Below, one piece after another: positions 15,101 through 23,612 of a stretch of 64,000 nt of DNA. The notes under the pieces were generated by a model that made no database searches, was not told the DNA's origin, and saw nothing but the letters and a program-made list of their open reading frames with translations. The translations under genes were made by a program, and so were the position numbers. Location: assembly GCA_027257055.1 (NCBI GenBank), contig JAPVLO010000402.1, forward strand, positions 558,001-622,000. Direction: 5' to 3'. Source of the DNA: Cephalopachus bancanus (lineage: Eukaryota > Chordata > Mammalia > Primates > Tarsiidae). How positions within the stretch are numbered: position 1 is the stretch's first letter; each line of letters begins with the position of its first letter.

Positions 15101-18100
15101 AAATCTATGTATATGTAAACATGCTTGCATATGTGATCAAAGTTCACGGTGATTACCTCTGATGTTTAGGGCAGGTAAGTTGTGACAAGGAGGAACTTTT
15201 ACCCTCCCTCAGATACCATCCTATAAAGTTTTAAAGGCAATAAAATCAATACTGACCAGGTAGAAAAGCATTCATAATTTTGAGTTAATTTATGTAGATA
15301 TGTTCTAATGTATGACTTTAAGAGAGATTTTCAAATATTATATTTAAATTCTGTTGTGAGCTAAATCCTATTTTAAATGCATATCCAATTTAAGAAAAGT
15401 GGCTGATGAATGCTCCTATAATGGATACATTAAACGGTTTTTAATCTTAGGGGTTTGAGTGGTACATGAATGAGGGCTTTCCAGGAGCCATGGCCTGGGT
15501 TGCTTTAGAATCAGGGGACTTTGTTTTGAAAGCCAGTTCCACCTCTGACAGGCTCTTACATGAACAAGACCACTTTTTTGAGATTAAAAAAAAAAACTTA
15601 GTGTAATAAAGATGAAGTAAGTTTAATATTTTTGTGAAAATGTCTAGTCTATTACCTGTCATATTTAAGTGCTTAAAATGTATTTTTGGTTGAATTTTAA
15701 GACAGACTTTGGTGTGTCTAAACTGTTTAAGATTTAAAGATAAATATCTGTCTTCTTAGCCTTAGTACAATATTAGCTTTTATTTTTTATTTTTATTTTT
15801 TAGTATTTTTCTTTCCACTTTAGTTGGTATTTATTCTTTTGCCTAAGCACCAAGTGATTAAAAATAAAAATAAAGTTGACTGATATGTAAAACATCATGA
15901 TGCCTCTGAAGATGAAAGCAACTTGTTAAAGGTAATTTTACTGTTGGTCCTGCACTATCAATGGTTCAACCTATGGTTTTTTGACTTTATGATGGTACGA
16001 AAGTGATAAGCATTCAGTAGAAACCATACCACAAGTACTCATAGATCATTCTGTTGTTCACTTTCACCAGAGTATTCAAAAATTACATAAGATTTTCAAG
16101 TCTTTATTATCAAATGGGCTTTGTGTTTGATGATTTTGCCCAACTGTAGACTAATGGAAGTGTTCTGAGCATGTTTAAGGTAGGCTAGGCCAAGCTGTGA
16201 TGATTGGTAGATTGGGCAAGTTCCATGCATTCTGACTTAATGATATTTTTAACTTGAGATGAATATGTTGGGACATAACCCCATCATAAATGAAAGAGCA
16301 TCTGTATATATAACTGGACTTCATAGAGTAATACCTGTGTGAAAAATAGGTAAAATGGATATTTTAATGACTGTAATGACAAATTAAATAGATTTCCAGT
16401 TGAACATACCACTTTATGTTGATGAGTCCTTTTTGTGTTTCAGAGGTGAATCTTTAGATAATCTGGACTCCCCACGATCCAGTTCTTGGAGACAGTCCCC
16501 TTGGCTTAATCAGCCTACAGGCTTCTATGCTTCTTCCTCCGTTCAAGACTTCAGTCGCCCACCACCTCAGCTGGTGTCCACGTCAAACCGTGCCTACATG
16601 CGGAACCCCTCCTCCAGTGTGCCCCAGCCTTCGGCTGGCCCTGTGAAGACAGCTGCCACAGGTGTGACCACTGCACGGTCCCCCACCCCGAGAAGCCATT
16701 CCCCTTCTGCTTCACAGTCAGGCTCTCAGCTACGCAACAGGTGAGTCCTTCCTGTTTCTCCTTTCCTTCTCCTACTCTCAAATATTTTGTCATTGAAATT
16801 TCCCTCAAATCTCGTCCAAGCTTTCCAAAGAAAAAGAAAAACAAGTCCTTTGGAATGTGTCAAATTCAGTGTTCTTTTATAAAATCATTTAAGAAGGCTT
16901 TCTTAATAGTGTTCCATGCAACTCGAACCGAATAGCATTTTTAGATGCCTTGTGAAGCCGTCGGACACCTTGAGGACATCTACTTGTCGCCGCTGTCTCG
17001 TTTGCCTGTGCTGTGGTCACTGTCTTAGATGTAAGATGCACCTGAATAGTTCTCCATGTGGAGTTGGAGAAACACACAGTAGCTCATGAATACTTCTCAA
17101 ATTTAGGGTGAAAGCAGTATTATAAAGTATCTGCTTTCATTACACCAAAGTACTAATGTACTATTTTCATGACACTGTAATTCAAACTCACTTTATGTGA
17201 ACTACTCAGTTAAGAAAAGAAAAGAAAGCATTACAATGCAGCTCGACAGTCTGGGGAACTTTTAACTGGCTAGATTAAAGGAATGTTAATTAGGTTAGAG
17301 CTTGCTTTTGGGGTTTTTAATGGCCAAATCATTACTTGGCTGTTCTAGTTGGCCAACTTTTTGTTCAGTTGTATTCTGTAGGTCACGTGATACAGGAAGT
17401 TTGTAAGTTATGATAGGGTCTTAACTAGAAACTGTTTTTTGATATGGAGTGAAGCTCAGATATCTGCTTTGGTTGGGTTTTTAGATCAGCATTGCTTCTC
17501 CATAGATCTTTTATGTTTCACAGAAATACATGCAACAGCACAAGGGAGTGCTGGCATTTACTACTTTTCATTGCAAACAGTATATGTAAAATGGATATTT
17601 TAATGACTGTAATGACAAATTAAATAGATTTCCACATTGATTAATGCTGGAATTTTTGTTTGACTATCAAATAAGAGGCTTGGATAAGAAAACATGTTTT
17701 ATATTGATCCAAAATGATGTTACAGGTACCAGAATCTACAAAGTGGGTATCAGAGAGTTTGAATTGAGAGAAGGGGGGTACAATTTAAGGTAAATTTATG
17801 GGGTAAGGAGATGAAGTCTATGGAGTGGGAGGAAGGAAGAGGAGAGAGTACCCATTTACTTCCTGAGAGCCCCACTCTACGAGAACAGGAAGCAGAGGGA
17901 CAGGCTGTAGGCTTCTCTGCCCTAAGAAGGTTTTAATGTAGGAAGTGGCCCTTTAAATATCAGATACTTGGCAGCCATGCACTGTTCTGTGCCACTAAAG
18001 TGTTGTGTTTCTGCTGTAGGATTACAAAGGTAAGGAAGAAGGGGCACCATCTTGCCACAGGAAAGAAGCTAAGACCTGTATCCCAAAGTAAAGGAAAAAC

Positions 18101-21100
18101 CTTCCTTCCCCATGTAAATGGTAACTGTCAGGCACTTTTCATTTCCTTTGGCAATCATAAATGCCAGAGATACGTTGGAAAGTGCTGACACTTCTGTTTA
18201 ACTAGAAAACTGGGTAACTGAGAAAGGGGGTAAAAAATAAGGCTGAGAAGGTAGGTTGTAGGGAATTTACAGTGCCCCTAGAAGGAAGTTGAGGCTTCTC
18301 TTAGCATTCTGGATGGTGGGATCATGTGATTAGGGTTGTGTGCTTTGGTAGGCTTAACTGGCAAGAAGATGTAGGTGGATTAGATGGGGGGAGACTATTG
18401 CTGAGTGCAGGTGTGATCTAAGGTGGAAAGCACGGAGTACAGGATGGACTCATCACAGCAAAATTGGTCATTTACATGAATAGATGCCAAGGGTCACAGA
18501 GCTGCCATGGAGATCATTCCAGGTTATAGTGTAATCAAGGCATGCTTTAGTTGCCTGGTAAATGTTATCCTCCCACAGATACACATCTAGAGCCTTTCTG
18601 AAATCGTTATTAATGCTAATACCAGAGCGTGATTTTAAAAAATAAGAACCTTGAGCTACACAGGTGAAAGCCTCCATTCCATTCTCGTTCTGCGTCTAGG
18701 TCAGTCAGTGGGAAGCGCATGTGCTCCTACTGTAATAACATTCTGGGCAAAGGAGCTGCCATGGTCATCGAGTCCCTGGGTCTTTGTTATCATTTACATT
18801 GTTTTAAGGTGAGACTGAGATAAACAGCTTGCAGACTTGCAAAGCTTTGCTTGGTGCGCGCATGGCTTCTGTGAGCTGCTGGGTGTGGATGTACCACTAA
18901 CAAACTAGGTGTTGTGTTCATTAGTCTGTGCCGCATTTGAATCACAAATCGCTTGCTGCTGCTTAGTTCTCAAATCTTGAACCTTGTTTTAAGAATTAAA
19001 TCTGGAAAATGTAAGCATTTCTTATCTACTATGTTAGGATGCTATGAATTTACAGTCTTAAATGCTTTCTCTAAGGTGCTGTCAGAGGCATACTTGAAAT
19101 ATAATTTACCAACAACTCACCAGTGTTGTTTAAGGCATGGACCAGCACATGCAATTATCACAGTGTCTGAAAGCCTAGCGTTGAACAGGGACACTATGGA
19201 AGGAAAAACATTGTAGATATTTTTATAATTGCACAGCCTGCTTAAACCTGATAGATTTTTGCACATAAAGGGAACTGACGCTGTAATAGCTCAGTTTTGC
19301 AGTATCTGTCTCTAGAGACACATCTGTTAGATTCTTGAACTTACATTGGGTTAGAGAAAGGTTCGAGTTGTTGATGCTGGAGTCCTGCAGACCACAACTT
19401 GTTTAAGCTTGTACATTGCTGGCTTGGGCTGTTCCTGGGCAGAGCAGAATGAGTCAAGATAATTAGAGTTTGGGCACGTGGAACTGATATATCCAGCCTT
19501 GAAGTGAGGCACCACATGAGAACACTTGCCAAGCTAGTGCAGCGGGGGTGCTGGGAGAGGCCCGTCCCAGAGCAGAGGGCCAGAAACCCAGTCTTCATTC
19601 ACCTGGCCAGCTCTTTCATGTGGGGCCTTACCCTGCCCTTCCCCGGGAAGAAGGAAAACTAAATTTCTTTAAACCAATTAGCAATTTTTTTCCTACTTTT
19701 TGGAGATGTGTTTAGACTGATCATCTTGGCTCTTGATATTGGCTTTATGAATTCTTTAATGTCTTATCTGGCGGGCTTGATTTTAATCACTAATCATCTT
19801 TTGGCCTTTTTTTTTTTTCCCAATCTTTGCTGAAATGTATCTAAGAACTTAGAAGCTACATTCTGCTCATTTGTTTTTCTTCTCCCTGGGAGCACCCCGA
19901 GTTTTCTTGAGCTGACTGATTAGGGATGTTCTTCTTTTGTCCCCTAGTGTGTGGCCTGTGAGTGTGACCTTGGAGGCTCCTCCTCAGGAGCCGAAGTCAG
20001 GATCAGAAACCACCAACTGTACTGCAACGACTGCTATCTCAGATTCAAATGTAAGAGAACAAATCAGAGAGAAAATTTCTTGTCTTTTAAGGAGATCTCG
20101 CGTTCCCATGCATTTCCCTGAACCTCCAGCCAGTGCCCCCTCAAGTCCGCTGCCTTAGGATTCTAGGTTTTAGGAATCTTAGTGTGTCCCCGTTAAAGAG
20201 CGTATATAGTGAATGGGTTACTGCCCAGGATTTTAGCCACACAGGGTGGATTGTGGGGCCAAGGAATTAGAGAAGAGCGTGTGTCCAAAAGTCAGGAAAG
20301 CTGTCTTCTGTTGTCTGCTCAGGGTCTGCAGAAACCTCTAATGACTCGAGAAAAAGAATAGACAAACCCAAACAGACAGTTAAGTGAATCTTCTGTGTAG
20401 GCTGTAATCTGTTTCTGTACTAATGATTGGTTTCTCACCAGCAACTTATTTCTAGTATTTATTAATGGACTTTAATTATGTGATTTAGAATATGACCAAC
20501 TTCAAGTAATAGTGAATTTCATTTTATGCTAATGTCAATATATAATCACATAAATATTTGCGATATTTTTAAAAGATCATGAATTCTGATTAATATGGTG
20601 TTTCATTTTTGAAAAAATTGAGTTTTTCAAAAACTTCATATGCTGCTTCACGTCTAAGTATGTATTTGTGTTGTAAAAGGTAGGACAGCACAATTAGGTT
20701 GTATATTGTTTAGAGATAAAGCAAGACAACTGTTACTGCTATTTATATTTTGAACCTTGATGCTGGTAACGTCTATTTCTTCCTTATTGTGAAAGGGTGT
20801 TACAAGTGGTATCAGCAAAACCAATTGCTTTTGAACTCTGAGGTATTTATGTGGCCCCTATGTGAAGAGTGCTTTGAAAATGGCTTAAGCCCAGTCAACT
20901 CTCTCTTATCTGTCCATGGGCTCTGAGCCTTCTGACTGCAGCTGTCCAGTCCTTTCCTGGATGCTGATGCTGAGGTTGGAGAAAGTCAAGGCTGGGCATG
21001 TACGGGGGGAGTGTGTGTATGTGTGTGCGCCTTTCTCTCTCTAATCAAATTCCAAAGCCAAATAGAAATGATTTTTTGAATCATTATTGTAAAACTGCCC

Positions 21101-21386
21101 ATGCCTTTTCTCTCCTCCAATACAAATAATAGAGAGTTGAGTGTAACTTTTCGCTATATCAACAAGCTAATTTTTACTCCATTTTTACAAATAAAAAATC
21201 CTAGAGCCCAGAGGCTGTGACTTGCCGAGCTTTTCTCCTAAGAGTGAGTGACAGGTTACTCTTTCTACCTCATCTGAGTGATGATGGCTATGTATCCCAG
21301 GTGGCAATATTCACATGTTTTGGAATCTAAGCCCTTTTCTTTCTTCTCTCCTTGCCTGATCAGCTGGACGGCCAACCGCCATGTGA
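1..21386 (+). CDS. LMO7: LMO7 3' portion, 15 coding exons (gene-level)
   Basis: Spliced coding sequence: join(<1..126, 895..1082, 2683..2743, 4422..4478, 6358..6383, 6660..6764, 7401..7493, 8181..8599, 9482..9547, 11383..11435, 13701..13914, 16444..16740, 18700..18808, 19948..20050, 21364..21386). This is 1940 nt, about 645 residues, open throughout, with GT-AG at every intron. Order of parts: end of a PDZ domain, Ser-rich linker, charged coiled coil, Ser/Pro-rich linker, LIM domain, stop. From knowledge of the family, LMO7 is a CH-PDZ-LIM scaffold at adherens junctions and focal adhesions that binds afadin and alpha-actinin and also shuttles to the nucleus where it binds emerin. The exon products match remembered human LMO7 almost residue for residue, for example '[18 protein letters not shown]' and the end 'SGRPTAM'. 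The paralogue LIMCH1 is excluded because its LIM domain ends in a different tail and it has no PDZ domain. The CH domain and 5' exons lie before the window. Confidence 0.96.
895..1082 (+). CDS. LMO7: LMO7 exon, Ser/Thr-rich linker after PDZ
   Basis: Acceptor is gccaatcag, donor is gtgagt at 1083. The split codon G|AC gives Asp, then [18 protein letters not shown] and a Ser/Thr-rich stretch with [15 protein letters not shown], ending ...FSESLQSP. The length of 188 nt keeps phase (2 + 62 codons). The stretch is low in hydrophobic residues and probably disordered, and matches remembered human LMO7 with scattered substitutions. A longer open frame from about 720 simply runs through the intron and has no other support. 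Confidence 0.93.
1166..1460 (+). repeat. Alu SINE, sense, lemur-type
   Basis: Dimeric Alu in an LMO7 intron, from 'gctgggcacagtggctcaag' to a 17-A tail. Both A/B-box arms are present. The right-arm text 'gcctagcaggtcaaggctg' is typical of strepsirrhine Alu copies. Confidence 0.9.
2355..2645 (-). repeat. Alu SINE, antisense, target duplication intact
   Basis: Young-looking antisense Alu with CpG-rich sequence, flanked by 13-bp direct repeats (tggagagacttct at 2342-2354 and 2646-2658). It lies 37 bp from the next LMO7 exon. The antisense poly-T plus AG-containing right arm is the classic arrangement for Alu exonisation, but no exon use can be shown from sequence. Confidence 0.92.
2683..2743 (+). 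CDS. LMO7: LMO7 small exon
   Basis: This 61-nt exon lies just 3' of an antisense Alu (2355-2645). The acceptor, tcttttccag, is about 37 bp past that Alu and its target duplication. It encodes [20 protein letters not shown] plus one base, before donor gtaaat. The peptide matches the remembered human segment ([12 protein letters not shown]). The Alu therefore landed close upstream of a real acceptor without removing its polypyrimidine tract. Confidence 0.92.
4422..4478 (+). CDS. LMO7: LMO7 small exon
   Basis: This 57-nt exon has acceptor tttttttcaactag and donor gtaaac. It completes Ala (G|CA) and encodes [18 protein letters not shown]. The basic KRRS motif resembles a phosphorylation site context (RRxS), but that is inference only. 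It is phase 1 at both ends, so skipping it would keep the frame. Confidence 0.93.
4479..6357. other. LMO7 intron, no recognisable element
   Basis: AT-rich intron. There is a short palindromic poly-T/poly-A patch at about 4710-4750. I see no repeat family or gene here. A 104-codon open frame at 5019 has no codon or family support. Confidence 0.6.
6358..6383 (+). CDS. LMO7: LMO7 micro-exon of 26 nt
   Basis: This 26-nt exon has acceptor ctgcaatacag and donor gtaagt. It encodes the end of Gly plus SSDSVVPD and joins in frame to 6660. It is too short to be found by open-frame scanning and was recognised by phase continuity and by the remembered human peptide [13 protein letters not shown]. Confidence 0.92.
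6660..6764 (+). CDS. LMO7: LMO7 exon, start of charged coiled coil
   Basis: This 105-nt phase-0 exon encodes [19 protein letters not shown] and then an R/Q/E-rich helix ending KEQDRLLQ. The acceptor is taken as actggttag before CTTCCAG. A second AG six bases into the exon (cttccag) would drop two residues and break the frame if used with the upstream phase-0 donor. The E/R/Q composition with few helix breakers marks the start of a long coiled coil. Confidence 0.92.
7006..7069 (+). repeat. Tandem duplication, 30-34 bp unit
   Basis: Two consecutive copies of 'ggatacttacttagcagtga' and the following 10 bases. The second copy has an extra ctta and one substitution. Intronic. Confidence 0.85.
7401..7493 (+). 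CDS. LMO7: LMO7 exon, coiled coil
   Basis: This 93-nt exon is exactly 31 codons, with acceptor tttcttgtag and donor gtagag. It encodes [20 protein letters not shown] and [10 protein letters not shown], continuing the charged helix. It is phase 0 on both sides, so it could be skipped without a frameshift. Confidence 0.93.
7770..8050 (-). repeat. Alu SINE, antisense
   Basis: Antisense dimeric Alu in the intron before the large coiled-coil exon, flanked by similar ttaacattttt / ttagcattttt sequence. It is more diverged than the 2355 copy. Confidence 0.88.
8181..8599 (+). CDS. LMO7: LMO7 large exon, coiled coil with tandem Glu/Gln repeats
   Basis: This 419-nt exon has acceptor ggtcacctag. The first part ([18 protein letters not shown] and on) is a Ser/Thr linker. 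From about 8340 it is an E/Q/R/K helix. Between 8448 and 8555 the helix is built from near-tandem codon repeats ([36 protein letters not shown]). It ends FYQYRR with a split AG|G codon. The donor AG|GTCTGC is a GT site but weak after +2. Reading on gives 16 further codons to TAG at 8646. Confidence 0.93.
8448..8555 (+). repeat. LMO7: Coding tandem repeat in LMO7 coiled coil
   Basis: Units start GAGGCCGAGGA/G and run 30, 30, 27 and 21 nt. They encode [29 protein letters not shown] and EEQKHQA. All units are multiples of three, so copy number can change without a frameshift. Confidence 0.88.
8885..9295 (+). repeat. L2 LINE 3' end, sense
   Basis: Old L2 3' end in an LMO7 intron. Recognised by the order 'tgttctagccacactggcc', 'cccccagtaggatgtaagtg' and the final 'gaatgaatgagtgaatgaa', which match the remembered L2 3' UTR. 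Confidence 0.75.
9482..9547 (+). CDS. LMO7: LMO7 exon
   Basis: This 66-nt exon has acceptor catcttttag and donor gtgtgt. It completes Arg and encodes [20 protein letters not shown] plus D and a split Arg. It is acidic/basic mixed linker after the coiled coil and matches remembered human LMO7 (RRP.DSYDIPK). Confidence 0.93.
9548..11382. other. LMO7 intron with an old unassigned repeat
   Basis: From about 9690 to 9960 the text 'attagttagcttttgctgtt' and 'gattttgtgggtcagcattc' resembles the antisense 3' end of a MaLR-like (MLT1-type) LTR. The rest is AT-rich, with an imperfect tatacatatgtatg patch at 10695-10730. No gene. Confidence 0.5.
11383..11435 (+). CDS. LMO7: LMO7 small exon
   Basis: This 53-nt exon has acceptor tgccttag and donor gtaagt. 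It encodes [17 protein letters not shown] with split codons at both ends (phase 2 in, phase 1 out). The human counterpart reads NKSRSTTELDDYSTNKNG from memory, so the middle of this peptide has diverged here. Serine-rich and probably disordered. Confidence 0.92.
11436..13700. other. LMO7 intron, nothing recognised
   Basis: Plain AT-rich intron ending in a T17 run at 13640-13658 close to the next acceptor. The short open frames at 12256 and 12729 have no recognisable domain. Confidence 0.6.
13701..13914 (+). CDS. LMO7: LMO7 exon, linker before Ser/Pro region
   Basis: This 214-nt exon has acceptor ttaaatttag and donor gtgtga. It encodes [20 protein letters not shown], then an acidic helix [14 protein letters not shown], then [15 protein letters not shown] and ending LPGIMRR. 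The RxRSxS pattern is a plausible basophilic-kinase site (inference). An opposite-strand open frame over this exon is a shadow. Confidence 0.94.
14361..14969 (-). repeat. MaLR-like (MLT1-type) LTR, antisense, split by MER5A
   Basis: Left part has 'ctcaaaacttagtgggttaa', the antisense end of a MaLR-type LTR. Right part has 'ctacttgggctgcctcatgg'. The family name is from memory and is the least certain part of the call. It is interrupted at 14497-14671. Confidence 0.5.
14497..14671 (+). mobile_element. MER5A-type hAT (Charlie) MITE
   Basis: Begins CAGGAGTTGGCAAA and ends TTGCTGGCCCCTG, with inside text 'aggaccagatagtaaataat' and 'ttttgtaggccatatgggtc' typical of MER5A. It is flanked by 8-bp near-identical target duplications, ATTTAGGG and ATATAGAG, as expected for hAT transposition. 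Confidence 0.85.
15941..16304 (+). mobile_element. Tigger-type MITE (MER44-like)
   Basis: Starts CTGTTGGTCC and ends AGAGCATCTG, bordered by TA on both sides (15939-15940, 16305-16306). Inside text 'tgattttgcccaactgtaga', 'taaggtaggctaggccaagc' and 'gggacataaccccatcataa' matches the remembered pogo/Tigger MITE. It ends 140 bp before an LMO7 exon. Confidence 0.75.
16350..16398 (+). repeat. 49-bp perfect direct repeat, copy 1
   Basis: Begins gtaaaatggatattttaatg and ends atagatttcca. Identical to 17586-17634 over all 49 bases, with unrelated flanks on both sides. It lies 45 bp before the LMO7 exon at 16444. Confidence 0.97.
16444..16740 (+). CDS. LMO7: LMO7 exon, Ser/Pro-rich linker before LIM
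   Basis: This 297-nt exon has acceptor tttgtgtttcag and donor gtgagt. It begins by completing Arg, then [38 protein letters not shown] and a long Ser/Pro/Thr stretch ending SQSGSQLRN. This is the most distinctive LMO7 peptide in the window. It is disordered, rich in SP and PxxP, and directly precedes the LIM domain. A perfect 49-bp direct repeat sits on either side of the exon (16350 and 17586). Confidence 0.96.
16741..18699. other. LMO7 intron before the LIM exons
   Basis: Apart from the 49-bp repeat copy at 17586-17634 I recognise no element. The open frames here (for example 18000-18188) are not supported as exons. Confidence 0.55.
17586..17634 (+). repeat. 49-bp perfect direct repeat, copy 2
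   Basis: Same 49 bases as 16350-16398, placed 1236 bp downstream in the following intron. No poly-A tail, no target duplication and no inverted repeats. Confidence 0.97.
18700..18808 (+). CDS. LMO7: LMO7 exon, first half of LIM domain
   Basis: This 109-nt exon has acceptor tgcgtctag and donor gtgaga. It encodes [18 protein letters not shown] and on to LCYHLHCFK. The first zinc site is complete within the exon: CSYC, 19 residues, then HLHC. LIM domains bind two zinc ions and act as protein-protein docking modules. Confidence 0.96.
18809..19947. other. LMO7 intron inside the LIM domain
   Basis: No repeat or gene recognised. It contains ordinary branch/pyrimidine sequence before the 19948 acceptor. 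Confidence 0.6.
19948..20050 (+). CDS. LMO7: LMO7 exon, second half of LIM domain
   Basis: This 103-nt exon has acceptor tgtcccctag and donor gtaaga. It encodes [20 protein letters not shown] and then [14 protein letters not shown]. The second zinc site is C-x2-C, 21 residues, C-x2-C, with all ligands present. Together with the previous exon the full ligand set of one LIM domain is intact. Confidence 0.96.
20051..21363. other. Last LMO7 intron
   Basis: No repeat family recognised. There is a short imperfect gt-rich stretch at about 21007-21030. No gene. Confidence 0.6.
21364..21386 (+). CDS. LMO7: LMO7 terminal coding exon
   Basis: Acceptor ccttgcctgatcag is followed by CT completing Ser, then GRPTAM and TGA at 21384-21386. 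Only 23 coding bases, so it is invisible to open-frame scans. The C-terminus SGRPTAM matches remembered LMO7. The exon continues as the 3' UTR. Confidence 0.95.
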
Positions 21387-22096
21387 TGTAAACCTCCATG
21401 CGAAAGCACTGTTGCAGATAGAAGAAGAGGTGGTTGCTGCTGATGTAGATCTATAAATATGTGTTGTATGTCTTTTTTGCTCTTTTATAAAGAAATAACC
21501 TTTTTTTTTTGCCTCTTTAGATTACATAGGAATAGTCTTGGTAGAACCTGTATTTTTGTTGTTTATTTATGAGAAGGTAATTATGTATGGGGAGAAGTGC
21601 AGTATTTACTTCAGCATCTTAAAAGCACAAGGGAAAAAACAAGAACTTATTAAATATGTTTGAGGCTGAAAATAATCTAGTTCGATTTTCCAGTGGTGTT
21701 TTGAAGACAATATTTTATTGTTTTTTTAAATTAAACATTATTGAAATAGTTAATATAAATATGTAATTGCATTTGCTCTGTTTATTGTAATGTATACTAA
21801 ATTAATGCAGAACCATATGGAAAATTTCATTCAAATTCATCCCCATATTTGCTTTCTGTATCCTTCTTTCTGCCTATGTAATACAATTTAAAAATTCAGT
21901 TTATGAAACATTGTATTTGCTTGATAAAGGGGCTCTATTTTCTTTATCAGAATTGTTGCGAAGCAATTTTCGATAGAAAGCTGCTTATTTTCATTAATGA
22001 AAAATAATCATGGTTTGTATACCTGAAGTTTTCTCTAGAAACTAGTGAGTCATTCTGTTCATTTGCATTTGTAAATAAACTTGCTGATGCATTTAA
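21387..22096 (+). other. LMO7: LMO7 3' UTR
   Basis: AT-rich, about 0.7 kb, with several ATTTA and long T runs. It contains no repeat that I recognise. The 3' end is estimated from the polyadenylation signal at 22074-22079 and a GT-rich stretch (gtgtgtgcatgt) just after 22105. A minor earlier signal could be used, since ATAAAG occurs near 21488. Confidence 0.8.
22074..22079 (+). promoter_or_regulatory. LMO7: Polyadenylation signal AATAAA of LMO7
   Basis: Canonical AATAAA 690 bases after the stop codon, with a GT-rich downstream element at about 22108-22120. Cleavage is expected near 22090-22100. Confidence 0.8.
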
Positions 22097-22184
22097 GTTG
22101 TGGTTCTTGTGTGTGCATGTTTATCTTTAGGCCTTTTACTTATACTTACATATGTGTCCTTTTTTGATATTATGTTTTATGTAG

Positions 22185-22285
22185 CAGGCTTACTAAGGTA
22201 TAATTGACATAATAAACTGCACCTATTTAAAGTGTACAATTTGACAAATCTTGACATATAAATCTGTGAAACTGCACCACAGTCT
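22185..22285. repeat. Old L1 3' UTR fragment
   Basis: 'ttactaaggtataattgaca' and 'aactgcacctatttaaagtg' match the remembered L1M segment common in mammals. Strand not assigned. Confidence 0.65.
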
Positions 22286-22333
22286 TGTTGTTTTGACTGA
22301 AAAATGTTGTGAGGAACTTTATTTTTGATAGTT

Positions 22334-22407
22334 ATGTTTTGAATATAATACAATTTTTATGGTAAGAGGGATGTTTTGAATATAATACAATTTTTATAGT
22401 AAGAGGG
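22334..22407 (+). repeat. 37-bp tandem duplication
   Basis: Two units, 22334-22370 and 22371-22407, beginning atgttttgaatataataca. They differ at one base (ggt/agt), so the duplication is recent. Just downstream of the LMO7 polyadenylation site. Confidence 0.93.
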
Positions 22408-22495
22408 ATTTGAGTGGCTTGGATCAGCTGAATAAAGTATTTTCTTTTGCTGCCTCAGTGGTAAAAGAAGCAAATAACTGTGTTTAGAAAACCTA

Positions 22496-22581
22496 TAGGG
22501 GCAACCCCTTCAGGTCCCCTCCCACCGTGGAAGCTTCTCTGTCCTCTCAATAAATCCTGCTTACTCAAAAAAAAAAAAAAA
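22496..22581 (+). repeat. Possible retroposed ERV LTR end with A tail
   Basis: 'cctctcaataaatcctgctt' followed by actc and an A run at 22567-22580. An AATAAA followed about 13-15 nt later by a poly-A tail, in sequence resembling gammaretroviral-type R regions, suggests a retroposed transcript end. No clear target duplication. Family not identified. Confidence 0.35.
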
Positions 22582-23009
22582 TCTATAAAACAAAAAAATG
22601 TACTCTAATGTTTCAGAAATCTGGAATGGGAATGCAAGAACACAAAACTTCAGCATGCTTTGAGCAAAAATACGAACTTGTTGAATCCTTTGTAATAACA
22701 TAAGTGGAGTGAATAATGCTAGGAAATGAGAACTGTACTGGGATAGGTTTAAAATATATAGTTAGATGTTCAGATGGGAGAAAATGAAAAATTATGTATA
22801 ATTTATTGCATATTCTTTTTTTCTGATTATTAAAGTAATATGTGTTTATTGAGGATGACTTGTCAAATATACCAAAACATATATATAAAGAGAATATAAT
22901 TCTCAGTCCCAAACTCCAAAGGCAAGAGCCCTGTTTGAACTCATTCTGCATATAGTTATTTACTCTTTGTTTTTAGTTAACATTGGATTGTGAATTTATT
23001 CATGTCTTA

Positions 23010-23612
23010 AAATTATTATTTTTTAAGAGACAGAGTCTTGCTCTTTTATGCAGGCTGCAGTGTGATCATAGCTCATGGCAGCCTCGAACACCTGGTGTAG
23101 GTATCTTCCTGTCTCAACTTCCCAAATAGCTAGGACTACAGGCATGCACCACCATGCCAGGCTAATTTTTTTTTTTTTTTTTTTTAGTTGGAATCTCACT
23201 CTGTCACCCAGGCTAGAGTGTAGTGGCACACTCAGAGCTACTGCAGCCTCGACCTGGTGGGCTCGCGTGATCCTTCCATCTCAGCCTTCCAAGTAGCTGG
23301 AACTACAGGCAAGCACTACCATGCCCGGCTAATTTTTTTATTTATTGTAGAGATGAGGTCTCACCAAGTTGCCCAGACTGGTCTTAAACCCGTGGGCACA
23401 GGCAATCCTCTCACCTTGGCCTCCCAAAGTGCTGGGATTATAGGCATGAGCCATTGTGCCCAGCCTCAGGCTAATTTTTAAAATTTTACTTTTTGTGGAA
23501 ATGGAATTTCACTATGTTGTCCAGGCTGGTCTGAAACTCCTGGCCTCAAGCAATTCTCTTTTTTCAGTCTCCTAAAGCACTGGGATTACAGGTGTGAGAC
23601 ACTGTGCCAGCT
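23010..23612 (-). repeat. Older antisense Alu split by a younger Alu
   Basis: The outer Alu is 23010-23160 plus 23466-23612. The inner antisense Alu is about 23161-23465. The outer sequence 'ccaggctaattttt' occurs on both sides of the insert as the target duplication. The inner copy carries lemur-type diagnostics ('tttattgtagagatgaggtc'). Confidence 0.88.

Larger units (their letters stand above)
14100..15280 (+). repeat. Old L1 3' fragment, split by a MaLR-like repeat
   Basis: Left piece about 14100-14360 ('aatagtggtgtactgataag', 'aatactacacaaccattgaa') and right piece about 14970-15280 ('gattacctctgatgtttagg') match the remembered 3' segment of old L1M elements, in order and on the plus strand. 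The gap is filled by the repeat at 14361-14969. Confidence 0.6.

Noticed and set aside
1..21386. LIMCH1 as the identity of the gene
   Set aside because: The LIM domain and tail (ending SGRPTAM) and the PDZ end at the window start fit LMO7. LIMCH1 lacks a PDZ and ends differently.
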